From: Sphagnum compactum
Taxonomy: Eukaryota; Bryophyta; Sphagnopsida; Sphagnales
DNA: 64,000 nucleotides
NCBI GenBank assembly: GCA_965153455.1
Contig: OZ234500.1
Location: 9,796,001 to 9,860,000 of the forward strand
Direction of reading: 5' to 3'
In this document: positions 24,540 to 37,379 of the stretch, one piece after another
Layout: every line of letters begins with the position of its first letter
How positions within the stretch are numbered: position 1 is the stretch's first letter
The notes under the pieces: model-generated
The model's input: only the letters and a program-made list of their open reading frames with translations
Told to the model about the DNA's origin: nothing
The model's database searches: none
Position numbers and translations under genes: made by a program

Positions 24540-25990
24540 TGTTTGATCAACTATCAGAACTGAAAAGGGACTTTATTGTGTTGGCACCCATGACCTCAAT
24601 CTGAAATTTATGATCAAAAGCCCTCATGATCCCGCAATCCTGCCATCCTAATATAATCTTGACCTTATGACAACTCACATAAAACAACCACAACCAATAT
24701 AAAACCATCTCATGCATGGTGGGCAAATCTATCTGCAATTCAACATCTTCTAGGGCCCTGCTTTTCCCTAATTGCTCACATATAAATTGTGCTAATTGAA
24801 ATGATCAACAAAAGCATTTTTCAAAGGCCATTGCAAAACCATATCACAAGGCTGCAATTTGGAGGTACAATTAGCCAATATAAGCAATAGGCAAATATTT
24901 GGATGTTTGTCCTTCATGTAGTTATGATATTCAATTGACTAATGTTTATTCCAACAATAAATCAACTAGACCATGTTCTAGTTATGATGCAGTCTTGGAC
25001 AATGCTACTCCAACTCAAAATAAAGCAACCACAATCTATGTGACAAACTCCTTGCAAGTTTCAAGGTTGGACTAGTGATTGTGACTTAAAGTCATTTTGA
25101 AATCACATATCAAAATTCTTTTGCATTCAATTGTTTTCATAGGCAATGACTTCTTTGTCTTCCCTTTGCAAACAATTTGGAAAGGAAGCATGTGCCCATA
25201 TGATGCAACCAAAACAACACATGTCACAACTCATTTGTCTTGAACTCCAAGTTGTGCCACATCCTTCTTACCACATCTTTCCCATGTGTGTTCCCCTAAC
25301 ATAGGGACTAAATGAATCCCTAGAAAATAAGGGCCAAAAATCACATTGGTAAGAAGCAAGTGGACATTGCCATATCAATGTTTAAATATGTTGCAGCATG
25401 TTAATGTGCATTTTTAAATCACTAGCATAATGCCCATGAATTATTTGATACTTACCATATGTATGAATTGAAATCACATCATAATGTGAACCTAAGGTCA
25501 CATCAAACTAGATATATCATATGCATTGATATGGATAAATTGCGCAATGATGTGAATGGTACTTACTAGTTTATCAATGTTCGTGTAATTAGTGATTGTG
25601 ATATTTCATATGAAAGCACAGGATACATTAATCTGAAAGCCATGTATTTACCTTGAGTTTCCCAATCATTAAGGAGTTTCCCATGTGCAACGTTAGGCAA
25701 TCCGTAACTCCAATTCAAATGTTATCTCATGAACCTCCTTGTGAATCTCAAGGATTGTAGACCTCTTTAATGGCCTTGAAATAAACAAGTATTATTAACT
25801 GACAATCCCATCATGGAATGACTGACCAACTGCCTTCATTCTCAAAAGTAAATCACAGAATGCCTTGACAATGGCAAGATCCATAAATAATAAAATATCT
25901 TCACTATGCGGTCTTCCATTAAAAGTCCAAAAATATGAACATTCTACCAATTTTGGAACATGACACTTAAGGTCTCTACTTGTAGTGAAC
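24540..25990 (-). pseudogene. Pogo/Tigger-type (DDE_1) transposase, decayed
   Basis: Read leftwards, the diagnostic block GEHTWERCGKKDVAQLGVQD (25305-25245) is followed by VVTCVVLVASYGHMLPFQIV and CKGKTKKSLP. This is the start of the DDE_1 core of pogo/Tigger/Fot1 transposases (TWE-x-KG, then lPpq.i..GKT). Farther on, MVWLIYCWNKH covers the region of the second acid, and HPNICLLLILANCTSKLQPCD (24900-24860) matches the last block before the third acid. The C-terminal tail (24738-24547) resembles the family's WMVNAYNALN segment. A DNA-binding N terminus may lie at 25990-25700 but is too worn to assign. Stops and at least two frameshifts make it dead. No terminal inverted repeats were located. 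Confidence 0.75.
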
Positions 25991-25999
25991 CAATTGTCC

Positions 26000-26848
26000 A
26001 ATGTACCACATGAAAGTTTGTCATATGGTTTGCTTGTGAACCCTTGATACCTATATGCCCCTCTAAAATAACAAACACAATCCCTTGTATTTTAAACTCT
26101 TTTCATTGTAGCAAGGATAGGCCTTCATAACTCATCAGAAAACCAATTGTGATATTTATCCTTTTTTTTTCTTTAAGCATTTTCCAATACCATTTCCAAG
26201 TTGCATAATTTCAACCTCAATTCTATTGTTTAAACATGATGGCGACTAAGGATATTATGGGGGCAACAAGGGTGTTGTAATTTTTTCATCATTTCTTGGA
26301 GGACCAACATTATGTTTGGGAGGTGGCTCCACCACTTGCCTTGTCATACTAGAGGTTGTGGACTTCAACCCCTCCCTTTGAATAAATTTCAAATTTTCAT
26401 CCTTGTCAACTCTTTGGAAGAGGTTCGAAATAGGTAAAGGTTTCATTGTGTATGATACTTGCGGGGTTGGAATGTCACAAATAAAAATAATATCAATACA
26501 AAAATGAATTTAATCTCTTTCTACAGTTCAAGATTGAATCTGGAAAAAGAAGCAAGTTACCATTTGATGGTACTTGGGGAACACACAAGGTGCACAAAGA
26601 AGGGAATCTTGAGTTTTACATTCAGTCAACCCATAATCTATCATAACATCTCCTATGTACAATCCTTCTAACATGGGGCAGAAATTGAACAACTTGGTAC
26701 GTCCTCAAGCATTTACCAATTTTTTGCAAAATCTTTGATTTTTCACATAACTTACAAATTGTGATTATAATGACATTGTCTTTCAAAGTTTAGACCAACT
26801 TCAAAGTTCATAAGATGATTTCTTATATCTCACCTAAAACATGTTTAT
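26000..26848. other. Unassigned AT-rich DNA
   Basis: A 63-codon minus-strand frame at 26255-26446 may be leader sequence of the pogo-type gene, but no motif supports this. Nothing else is recognised up to the solo LTR. Confidence 0.3.
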
Positions 26849-27679
26849 GTAAATGTCGCACCCCCACTTTGAAGGAGTGTGAGGATGACACTCACACTCC
26901 CGAAATGGGGACTTGGGAGTTCTCCGGAACTCCTGAAAACTCAGAGTTCAATTGTTGGGGTCAAAACACCTCGCCTTGAGGTGTTCTTTATACCGTTGGA
27001 AAGGTCTTGAAGTGTGAATGTCGAAAATGGCCTCGCATGAGCCATTCAGACATCTGCAGCACAAGTTATGCACGAAAGAAGGGTCGGGAGTCAAACTAGC
27101 AGTTTGACTCCCGACCATTAAAAGTCGGGAATCAACCCGACCCCGGTGTGTGCAGGTGGAGTGCGACACACCATTGGAAAGCTTTTGAGGAGAGCTACAA
27201 GTTTGCTTTAGACCTCATCTCAATCGGAGGTCTGAACAAGGAGTTATGAACTCTCAAAGTCCTAGGAGTCCAAACCGAGACAATTTCGGGACTCCTCTTT
27301 GGGAGTCCTGGGAAAAAGAGCCATTTGGATGTAGGTGCCGCATAGTAACGCAGAGAATACTATATGGGGGAAAGTGGTGGCTTCCCCCGAGTTCGGGCCG
27401 TGGTGAGTCATGTGAATCCAAGGTCGCCCGTGGCTTGTCCTAGCACTGAAAGTGCTTCCGAATGTAAACTAACCAACTTGTTGGTTGGTTTGATGCAGGT
27501 TCGAGTAACTAAATAAAGCTTGTCCCTCGCCCTAGTCTAATCCCGGAGCTTCAACACGCCCCTCTACCCTTTTTAGTGCTGGAAGCTGGGAGCGTGCCCC
27601 AAGTTCCAAACAATTCCGCTGTTTGGCTTCTTTGGACCCAACTTGGGTCTAACAAGGAACTTGGGAGCGTGTCAGTAAA
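26849..27679 (+). mobile_element. Solo LTR (821 bp) with 5-bp TSD GTAAA
   Basis: The LTR spans 26854-27674. It starts TGTCGCACCCCCACTTTGAA and ends GGGAGCGTGTCA, giving the TG...CA ends of LTRs. GTAAA stands immediately before (26849-26853) and after (27675-27679), a perfect target duplication. No internal element sequence adjoins it, so this is a recombined solo LTR. A TATA-like ACTATATGG at 27359-27367 and an AATAAA at 27512-27517 fit promoter and polyadenylation signals in LTR order. It is much less AT-rich than its surroundings. A second copy lies inverted at 52.6 kb. Open frames inside it are not genes. Confidence 0.92.
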
Positions 27680-28130
27680 CAAAACTCAAAATATGTGAGT
27701 AAAGGAAACAATGTAGGAAAAGGAAGGGTGAAGGGTGTGTGAAACATACCTGACAATGACATTGTTGCAAAGTTGGCAAACTCTACTCCACACTTTCATA
27801 ATGATGAAGGCAAAGAAAGTTTAATGTTTGGAGTCCCTTCCAAAATTGAAGCCCCAAGCACTAATTTTGAGTTTGGGCTTAATTTTGGAAAGATGTGATT
27901 ACCTTCTACATAATATCCTAAAAAATAAAAGAGGTTGGCCTAACTGCATTTGCCAATTCTTAATATTTATTAGGCCACAAAGTGGCAATTTGGCCAAATA
28001 GAAGCGGAATTTGTTCAAGCTATTAATTCAAAACACTAATTTTGTGAGAATAAATATTTGATCAAGTGTGCATACAACATCGACCAAATCAATTGGCATA
28101 CCCACTATGAATGTAACCCCATCATGGCTG
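27680..28130. other. Unassigned spacer
   Basis: Nothing is recognised between the solo LTR and the Gag remains. No primer-binding site follows the LTR, which agrees with solo status. Confidence 0.35.
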
Positions 28131-28139
28131 TCATACCTG

Positions 28140-29640
28140 CTAATGTTTTGAAAATCCAATTACCAAAGTATCATGATAATGACGATTCAATATTACACAT
28201 TTGACAACTAACCAAAGTATGTATAACCAATGGTGAGGATGCAGACGATCATAAGATACAATACTTTCCAAATTCTTTAAGAGGAAGAGTTGTCAAGTAG
28301 TTTGCTAGATATGAAACTGCAAAAATAGCAACAACATGGAATCAAGTACAATGAGCATTCATTACACAATTTTGTGAAATTTGAAGTGAAGGGCAAGCTA
28401 TTGAAACTTTGCATTATGTAAAACAAAAAAAAGATGAATTAGTGGAGGACTATTATGATCGATTCCTATGACTATGTGTAGTCATTCCACAACAACCTAA
28501 TGATATTTATGTTCATGAAGCATTTAGAGGCGAATTATGAACCAAAGTAAAAGTGGTTATCATTAGTATCTCGTGAAGAACATTGGCAAAAATAACAAAA
28601 TCTGCAATAACTATGGAAAAAAAATTACTAGTAAGGTGGAAGAATATAGCAAGATATCATTGAGCTAATTTGGACAATGAAGAATCAAATGAAGAAGATG
28701 AAGCAAATCACTGTAAAACCAAAAAAAAGGATATTAAAGTACAGTTTGACACTATTAGAAAAGGTGTTTATTGTTAGAACTGTTATAATGAAGGACAATT
28801 TACCAAAGAATGTAAACCTTAAATAAGTTATATCAAATATGTAAAAGCAATGAACATAACATAGATCATTGCCCAAACAAAGTAGTAAGTGGAAGATGTC
28901 CATCAAGGGAAATTGTCCCAATACACGTAGTGCAAGCTAAAGTACCAATAATTCAAAAACAACAGCAACAAAGTTCTGAAGCACCACCATAGTATAATCA
29001 ATTTGGTAATCAGCAATATAATGGACAAAATTGGCGCGGATAGCAAAATCAAAACAATTAGTATAATCAACATGGTTATAACCAAAATAATGGATTTCAA
29101 CAAAGAAACATAAGATGTTTTCGTTATTATAAAAAAAGACATGTAAGGAAAGATTGTCCTATTTGGAATAAAGTTATGGAAGAAGAAGAAAAGAAGTCCA
29201 AACAGAAAGTTGGAATGAATGTGGTTATGGTCAACTAGGACCAACCGATATTAGATGTTTTTGTGACCACAAGAGGTTAGAAGGCTCGTATGCTTGAGGA
29301 AAAAATTCATGAAAAAGAGTTAAGTCCTACGAGAGGACGATGAACCAAATGGGAATGAGAAAAGAATTTTCTCCAAGATGTAGTAAGAGAACTACAATCC
29401 ATATAGAAGTTTGAGGACAAATTGTTGGAGTTATTGAAACATAACAAATTAGAACCCACCAAGTTGCAGCCAGATGGGCTGCGCAGAGATGCACCATTAG
29501 GAATGTTTTCGCCCCAAGATGATTCGCCAAGTGGAAGTTGGTTAGCAAAGATGACCAAGGAAGGAGATCACCTAGGAAACCACGCTAAGATGTCACGGTT
29601 AGGCATGGCAGAAGGAAAACCAAACAAAAGTTTGGTTTGA
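28140..29640 (+). pseudogene. Gypsy Gag with three zinc knuckles, broken
   Basis: The plus strand carries a Retrotrans_gag-type domain: FPNSLRGRVVK, FARYETAK, TTWNQVQ, AFITQF, SEGQAIETLHYVKQKKDE and VEDYYDRFL in order. Three CX2CX4HX4C zinc knuckles follow at about 28772-28813 (stop at the second position, His replaced by Phe), 28832-28873 (first Cys replaced by Tyr) and 29114-29155 (second Cys replaced by Tyr). Gag packages element RNA; each knuckle here has lost a ligand. Stops are frequent. From about 29250 the reading resembles the linker towards protease (LDVFVTTRG) before SET-domain sequence begins at 29642. No pol follows. Confidence 0.8.
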
Positions 29641-29641
29641 G

Positions 29642-30859
29642 ATGACAAATGTCATTTCATGTGGGCGAGAAAGATTCCCCGTACCTTGGGTTAATGGTTT
29701 AACAAGTGCAACACTTCCTTTAGACTTTGTGTACAACACAAAGTTGAAAGGTCAGTATACAAGATATGTCATCAATGCCAAATTGGATGATGATGATGAA
29801 TATGTCCCAATTTCTGATGAATACAATTGCATCACAACTGATGCAAATTACATTTGTGAAAACAAAAGTGGTAACCAACTTCCATATATTGAAACTGGGC
29901 TTTTATGCCCGAGATTTTTTGCAAAGGTATGTACATGCTTTTTGTTTTTTAGATAAGGTTGTCTTTTCTGTATAACATTTTGACATGCAAACTACATTGC
30001 ACATAAATCCTATTGCCTTTATTGATCTTCTACACTTATAGGTTAAGCAACATCGGAGCTTCATAAGAAAGTGTTCCCAAAACTGTGGATGTTCCAGGGA
30101 CTGTCCAAATAGAGTCGTGCAAAAAGGGATCCACCATAAGTTGTAGGTCTATTAAACTTGCGTACCCTATAGGCAAAAAATTTATGTTGCAAATTCACGT
30201 GTATGTGTATGTATAAGTCTGTGTGTATGAATTTGCAATATATATCTAAAGTACATGGTAACAAAGAGGTTTGCTTGGTCAAGTGTTTTGGACTACAAAA
30301 GGAAAAGGATGGGGCATACAAACTTTGGAGGATATTCAAGCTGGTTCTATTGTCTTTGAATTTGTTGGAGAAATCATTTCCAACACAAAAATGGCCCATC
30401 GCAACAAACTTTATCTTGCAAGCCATCAACATACATACACCATGGTTTTGGATGTTAATGAGTCAACAAAACAACTCCTAGATGATGAGGAAGCATTATG
30501 CCTTGATGGAACAAGATACAACAATGTTGTAAGATTTTTAAACCATGAGTGTTATGATGCCAACCTTTTGGACATCCTTGTGCAAATAGAATCAAATGCA
30601 AAGCATACCTACCATGTATGTGTTTTAGTACATTGGTTTCCTTGTTCATAACATTTTGAATTGGATTGCATGTTGGATGTTTGAAGCATAAATACCATGT
30701 ATTTATCTTAGTACATTTCAATATCTTTGTTTAAACTTAAATTGGATTGCATGCAAGATGTGATCTGGTTGAAAATTTTGATAATCTGATGTGTGATGGA
30801 CTATCTAGGTGGCATTTTTCATAGCCCACAAGGTGTAGGCCATGGAGGAGCTTACTTGG
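29642..30859 (+). pseudogene. SUVR-like SET-domain histone methyltransferase, four-exon fragment
   Basis: Four exon-like blocks with GT/AG borders can be read. Exon 1, 29642-29931, is a pre-SET lead-in (RERFPVPWVNGLTSATLP, LPYIETGLLCPRFF) ending before gtatgt. Exon 2, from 30042 to about 30146, has SFIRKCSQNCGCSRDCPNRV, the pre-SET Cys cluster. Exon 3, from about 30266 to 30615, is the SET core: GKGWGIQTLEDIQAGSIV, FVGEIISNTKM, DDEEALCLDG and RFLNHECYDANL (the cofactor-binding NHxC motif). Exon 4, 30809-30859, reads VAFFIAHKV, stop, AMEELTW. Plant SUVR proteins methylate histone H3 in chromatin silencing. The in-frame stop in exon 4, the missing upstream exons, and the absence of a recognised post-SET Cys cluster mark a pseudogene, possibly a captured fragment because Gag sequence abuts exon 1. 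Confidence 0.85.
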
Positions 30860-32280
30860 GTAGGTTCTACATCTACCAAGTACCATACACAAGTTGCAAC
30901 AATTTGAACTTGATGTTAGAAGTGTAAAAGTACCATAGATTTATAATCCTCACCAAAGTTGATACATATTTTACATTGTTAAAAAATACATGAAGTATTA
31001 TATTTACGAAAAACACATTTTGACATCCAATGTCCCTGGTGAATGCTATAATAGGACTACATAATGGACTTCAGGGACAACCAACACCCCATCCCAACTT
31101 TTTAATGCCTATGTGGTAATGCCTATTGTAGAGGAGTGTAGGTTTGTCTTTTTATCAACCTCAAGTAAGGAGCTAGCTAGATAACAAACTCTATAGTCTA
31201 CCATATTGCCATGGCAAGTTTTGGAAAAGTATGTTTATACTAACATTTTACATATATTTGTACAAAAATGCAGAAACAAAAAGAAGGTTGCAATGACAAA
31301 GACAAGAGTTTCATTTTTTGACAATGTTGTGTTTGCTCCATTTGTTCAATTTTTAAAAAATTAACCAAGGATCTATTTTTCAAATGTGTATGCACTTTGA
31401 AGAAATAATCCTATTCTTGTAGATCATGGTTGATGGCAAAAACGTCACATTAGGATAATGATCAATATCCAGAATCCACCTCTATTAAATATTCAAATTT
31501 GCAACAAAATATATTAAGTAAAAACATTCACATTAAGACTAATTAAAGAGATCTAAAAACAAGACTAATGAAAAAAAACATGTACCTTCTATTGTTGGAG
31601 CAACTGCATTTAGAGTTGACATTTGCAATTAATTGCTAGGGCATTCCAATAAAAAATGGATTGTCTTTGTGCCAAATAAATGTTTCCTTTAATTTGTCTC
31701 CCAATTCTTTGTCCACCAAATTATGAGGCTGCTTGTTTTGCACATGAACAACCAACACCTCCATGAGCCAAAACAATTATGATTGCTCCCTGCTTGATTT
31801 CATCATCTCCCAACAAACCAGTGGAGACAAATAAAGTTATAAACAACCAAACCCCCGACTAAACTTTAATTCAAATGAGTTTCTAGATGGCATCCAAACT
31901 AGGCATGAGGATGACCAATCATCAAAGTTGATTTGTAGATCATGATTCATATTAATTTGGTAGGACTTGATTGACAAAATAGTTACAAAAGATTCCATAA
32001 AGTTTACCTTATTTCTCACAGGTTGTACAATGTTTTGTAGTTTGAAACAACACACTTACAGAATAATATAAGGTCATGTAGCCAAGATAGTATGTTTGTC
32101 TCATGAAATATGATTTATAGCTTGAAAAAAACCTGATCTTACAAACCCACAAAAAATTTATATTCAAGTGACTGGTACAACATACTTTGATCAAACGTTT
32201 GTGGCAATTTCAAAATTGGTAGTACATGAAGCCTAGTCATCCTCTCAATGCAGCATATAACATAGCTTCATGTTCTACTA
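30860..32280. other. Unassigned; possible intron of the SET pseudogene
   Basis: A GT donor follows exon 4 at 30860, so this could be intronic. I searched by eye for the post-SET cysteine cluster and did not find it. Frames at 31837-32194 (-) carry no motif. Confidence 0.3.
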
Positions 32281-32289
32281 ACAATTTGT

Positions 32290-34511
32290 AAATAGGATCA
32301 TCTCCTTTGACATGATGATCCTGTGGTGTCATGGGGAACTTAATAGCTTTGACCAAATGAACATTACATATGTTACATTGGAATTGTTCAAATAGACATA
32401 AGACTGATTACCCCTCCCCCACTTCTGGTAGTATGTCCCAGCCACAACAAAATCACCAACTTCAAACTCACCACCCCAAACACAAGTAAAAGATTTACGA
32501 AGCAAGAATTTTGGTCGTTGGCATTGCAAAACATAAAAATCAACACCTTCCACATTCCCTTCCATAGATAGAATTGTAAAATTGTCGCCAATTTTGAACA
32601 TATCAAACAATTTGTGATTGTCTCCTCCAAATTCATTTCCTCCTATTCTTCATGTTGCATCATCTACTCTCTCACCAATCTACTGTTGATAGGCTTTAGT
32701 TTAATCAATCTCCATGGGAGAACCTGAAACCTATTTTGGCATGTTTCCCACTCCTCCATAACACAAGGAGGACAAAAACAAGCAAGATCTTGCACCATCA
32801 ATAGTGTGGGGTCAGCAATCGACACTAAATAAATTGAATGGAAATTTGAAGATATGGGTATACTATCACATCCATACATATTGGACCTATTTATATCATC
32901 AATGGCAATGTGCCAAAACTTCCTAAGAATGTGTGGTCTAATTTGGTTATAAGAAGTAGGAACTCATGTAGATAGAGCTTCCTCGAGGAAAGAAACCACG
33001 TCTTGAACACACTACAATCTTCTTTCAGGGTTATATAATTGTTCATGTTTTACTCTCCTCTTTAAAACTACCCCTACCCGATCCCATTCTCTTGAAACAT
33101 TCCAAAATTCAATCATTAGCCATCGTAGTTTATTTCATGTCTCTAACATTGTGTTTGTGCCCAAAAATTTGTTCTTCAACTTTGACTATTGCTTTTGCAT
33201 TCATGAGATCTAACATAATTGACTACAATGAAACAATTGAATTTCATGCCCCAATATTGTAGGTCAAAATAACTAGTACATAATAAAAAACAATAAAAAA
33301 AAATCAATGTAAATTATCAATTCAAATAAGAACAAAACAAAATCTTGAACAATTACCAATGTTGCGTTTACCTTTTCCATGGCATGTGCCAAAAAATTGC
33401 CATCGCATCTTACAACCATCCGTAAGACCAAGATACCTAGCAACAAAATACATGCACTTGGCACCTTTGAATTGCCCAACACATCCATTTGAAAATATCC
33501 AATGTTCTCAGGGCCATATGCCTTGGCCAATAAGCCACTACCAGTGAAGTACTAGACAGTGTTCCACAAAAAAAATGTCATGTTCTTTATCATCATTCAC
33601 ATATTAGTGTGATTCTTTGATCATTTTATTTTGACCATTAATCTTGTTGTGAGTCGGGCTATGTTAGTAGGTAATATGGATGAGGATTGTTACTTGAAAT
33701 GAATGCCAATGCATAAACTAGATTTCATTTTCAATCTAAAAGGTAAAATTTTCTATGAAATCTATGTGAGATAATATGGCGTCCTCTGGTAAGTCTGACA
33801 TAAGTAGCCTACAATGATGGTCTTGCCAACGAGGCACAAAGTTGTGTGTAATAAACTTTTACAAATTGGGTTGCAAGTAGGTCAAAAACTCTACTAAAGA
33901 TGTTTCCTTGAAAACCTTTTTAATTTGTTTCCTTGATTGCCCATTGTCTATTTGTCCAACTATTCCTATTTCAAAGCATCTCCAAGACACTTTATAGTCA
34001 GTATTGTTAGCTATTTCAAGAGGACATATAGGCAATTTGTTAACCCCACAGTTTTAACACTCGCCTAATAAGCATTCCCACTTATGCCATTCTTTTAATT
34101 CTGATTTTTCACATACACAATCTTGCCATAGTTGGGTGATGCCTTTGTAAACCTTACCTGAAACAGAACACATGACATGATCCCTTCACTCACCACCATA
34201 AGAGTTACAAATAATGCCATTCACATTAACATCCTAGCTTTGCATGAAGTCCTTTTTTTTAATCTTAAAAAAAATTCAAACCAAGTTTTAACATATCTAG
34301 TTCCACATGGTACTTGCAACAACAAACACTTATGTCTTTCAAAGGTTTGACATAATATGGCTTTAACTTCTGGAATGCACATTGCTTGATGTTGCATTCT
34401 AGGTGGGTTGTTTGAACTCGTAGAAAGAAACTGGTCTATAGTCCAATGCACATCATTAGTACACATTACCAAAAAAAAATAGTTTATGTGAATTTGAGGT
34501 TTACATTTCAA
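32290..34511 (-). pseudogene. Transposase-like coding fossil of unnamed family
   Basis: The minus strand stays readable for over 2 kb with few stops. From the right: CIPEVKAILCQTFERHKCLL (34411 leftwards), then PICPLEIANNTDYKVSW, THNFVPRWQDHHCRLLMSD, LPEDAILSHIDFIENFTF, HWHSFQVTILIHITY, HDIFFVEHC, WIFSNGCVGQFKGAKCMYF and MRWQFFGTCHGKGKRNI (33500-33360). The left part holds DPTLLMVQDLACFCPPC and a BAH-like stretch, FKIGDNFTILSMEGNVEGVD then WGGEFEVGDFVVAGTYYQKW. A GC-x-GQFK block followed by HGKG recalls an RNase H-fold transposase-like family scattered through eukaryote genomes; that link is from memory and is inference. Stops at several positions and at least three frameshifts make it inactive. 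Confidence 0.5.
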
Positions 34512-34609
34512 TAAAACTATGGATAAACTTTATATCGATCTATAAGAATAGTTCATAAAAAACATAACATGCAAATATTGATGTACTAGCCTAGCTACTT
34601 GATCCTTAT

Positions 34610-35045
34610 ACATAGACAAATAATGTGGTGCATGATCTACATAAACTACATGTCATGATACAAAAACAGTAAATGTGATGCATAAAATACATAAATTGTG
34701 ATGTCATATAATACCAAAACAACAAAGATGGTGATAAGGTATATAAACTACTATGTCACGATACAAAAACAACAAAATTGATGCATAAGATACATGAACA
34801 ATTTTGTCATGATACAAAAATAGCTAAGGTGATGCATAGGATACATAAATTGTTTTCTCATGATACAAAAAAAACCAAGGTATTGCACAAGATACATAAA
34901 TTGTTATGTCATAATACAAAAACAATTAGGATATGTATCAAATCTACATAAACTGAAATAATATGGTACAAGATAAACCAAGATAGTGCATAAAATATAT
35001 CAATTATAATCTAATGATACAAAAATACATAAGGAATGTATGAAA
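34610..35045. repeat. 51-52 bp tandem array, about eight units
   Basis: TCATGATACAAAAACA-type landmarks occur at about 34652, 34703, 34756, 34807, 34858, 34910, 34963 and 35013. A second box, GATGCATAAGATACATAAAT, lies between them. Units differ by 10-25 percent by eye. Confidence 0.75.
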
Positions 35046-35049
35046 CCTT

Positions 35050-36810
35050 CACAAATTGAAATGACATGCCAAGTATCTAGAAGAAGGAGATGAACATCTT
35101 GTCTCCCATTTCCAATTCCTTTCATTTGATGCGGCATTACATCAACACATTGTTCAATTAAGGATTGAATGTTTGATTTAGCCTATATCGTTGGGCCTCG
35201 CTACTTTTGACTCCCCTTATTTCGATGTGGTAGAATCCTCCACCCTCTTTTGTTTTCATGCTTGTAACTCATGTAAATTGACCTGGAAATCCCCATGATT
35301 ATGTACCAAGTAGTTTCGCAAAATTACAATGTTAGATTTTGAATATTAAGGATAAAACATAATTTTCAATATCTATGAATGCAATGAATTTTAAACTCCC
35401 CAATTTTCAATATAAAAATGGATTATCATGAAAAAATAATGCATAAAATAATTGGTAAATGAAGACATTTAAAAAATAATAAGCCTTATTAATGAAATTG
35501 AAATATTAAAATTTATTTTTGTATGTTGGATGCAATAAATAAATAAATTATGAATGTAATTTTTTCCATTTTTATTTTTCTGTTTTCACCATCAATGTCA
35601 AATAAAACTAATGACGTATGGCCACACATTGTGGCTTTTTTTTTAAAAGGTGAATTTTTTATTTCATAAAATAAAATAAAAACTACATGTTTATCCCGAA
35701 AAATTCACCACTTTGGGAAATTCAAGAAATTGATGATACATATTTGATGAGAATATTTATTGTTACAACATCTGTTGGCCCCTTAGTGAATTTAGTGTTT
35801 TTTCAAATTTGCCAACTTTCAAATGGCCAATAATTGTTAAATTTGGACTTTTCAAAAGGCTTCCGAAATTAAGTTATATATACATGAAGAAACTCTAGAC
35901 ATTGGGTCTAAAGAAATGGTAGTAATATGCATACAAACATTGTAGCACATGCTCAATATTCGTGCAAACATTTTAGAAACATTTTGGACTTTGAAATTAG
36001 TGTCGTGGTTCATAAAATGCACATCAATCATGATTCAAGGTGTAATGTTCTCCTTTTTCAATTTACCCCCCAAACCTATTATGATGCCACGAAGTACATT
36101 CACCCCATTGTTAAGGGCAAGATTGTACTGTAGTAATCAAGCCATATAAGCATAAAGAGTAGGTAAATTTGTAATGTTTATTCAAAGACAGGTTGTATAG
36201 AGCAAATGAATCAGTAGTTACATGGTAGCGTATATTATCTTGTTGCATTGGAATTTAAATATATGTGGGAGTTTTTTTCTTCTCCAAGAGTGAGTACCAA
36301 TGTGGGAGTGCAAAGACAAGAGAGAATAGAACAATAGAAGATAGAACCATGATCTTTTGTTTTTTGTTTTTTGTATTTATTCCAGTGTTTATTGTTCTTC
36401 CCTACATGTCATTATGAGAAGTAAAATTGTGGCATAATTATGACATAACCATAACTATGCATATACTTGGGCTATGGGAAATATTATGGATGAGGTATGG
36501 ATTTCAATTATAGATTTTGCATGAATGGAAATAAACATGTATAAGAACAAAAACTACAATTGAACCAGTGGTAAAATATTAGGATTTACCAACCGTCAAC
36601 CCTATAATTAATTTGGTTTAGTTTAGTTTGGCCACTAAACCCTACAACCCTCAAAATTTCAAAACTTTGGAATGACATAAATCTTACAAGACTTTTAAAA
36701 TAAAAAACTTGAAGACAAAAAAACTCAAACCACATATTGAAAACCTTGAAATCAATAGGATATTATCCACGTTGTAGATTAATATAAGTAATTCATTTAT
36801 TAAATTTATC
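35050..36810. other. AT-rich, no supported gene
   Basis: Overlapping 66-68 codon frames at 35927-36149 (+) show no motif. Nothing else is recognised. Confidence 0.35.
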
Positions 36811-36814
36811 ATTT

Positions 36815-37075
36815 CAAAAATTTATTGGAATATTCCTAATTTTAAAAAAATTCTGAGTTGTTCTAAAATATTCTTTCTCAATTGTTCTAAAACATAATTC
36901 ATGTTAAATACTTTGGAAAATTCCTTCCAAATTATTATGCAATGTTCATTTTGAATTATTTTAGAATGTTCTTTCTAAATTTTTCCAGGACATCCCTTTT
37001 GAATTAGTCTAAAATATTCCTTTTGCATTTAACTTGGAATATTTTTTCCAAATTATTCTTTTAAAACATTTAGTT
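36815..37075. repeat. Degenerate AT-rich repeat
   Basis: Words like TTTTGAATTATTTTAGAATG and TTCCTTCCAAATTATT recur six or seven times at irregular 35-60 bp intervals. This is probably a very old minisatellite. Confidence 0.4.
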
Positions 37076-37379
37076 TATGAAAAAGTAGCCAGAATATGGC
37101 GACACCTAAAGAAGAACCATCGATTGAAATTTTGTCAATATTCGACATGACAATAATAATTTGGACTTTAAAAAATGAAAATTTCATGCGCACATTTCAA
37201 GAAAAAAAAACTTCAAATATGGCAAAAAATTTCTTACAAGTGTCAATAGGTTGCCAAATTAGAAATGTAGTAGGAGATATCTATCTAAACCCATATATTG
37301 AAAATCACCACTTTAAAATATTAATACAAAAATGAAAATAACAAAACCCTGTCGTCGTTTGCAAATTCATAATTGCAAG

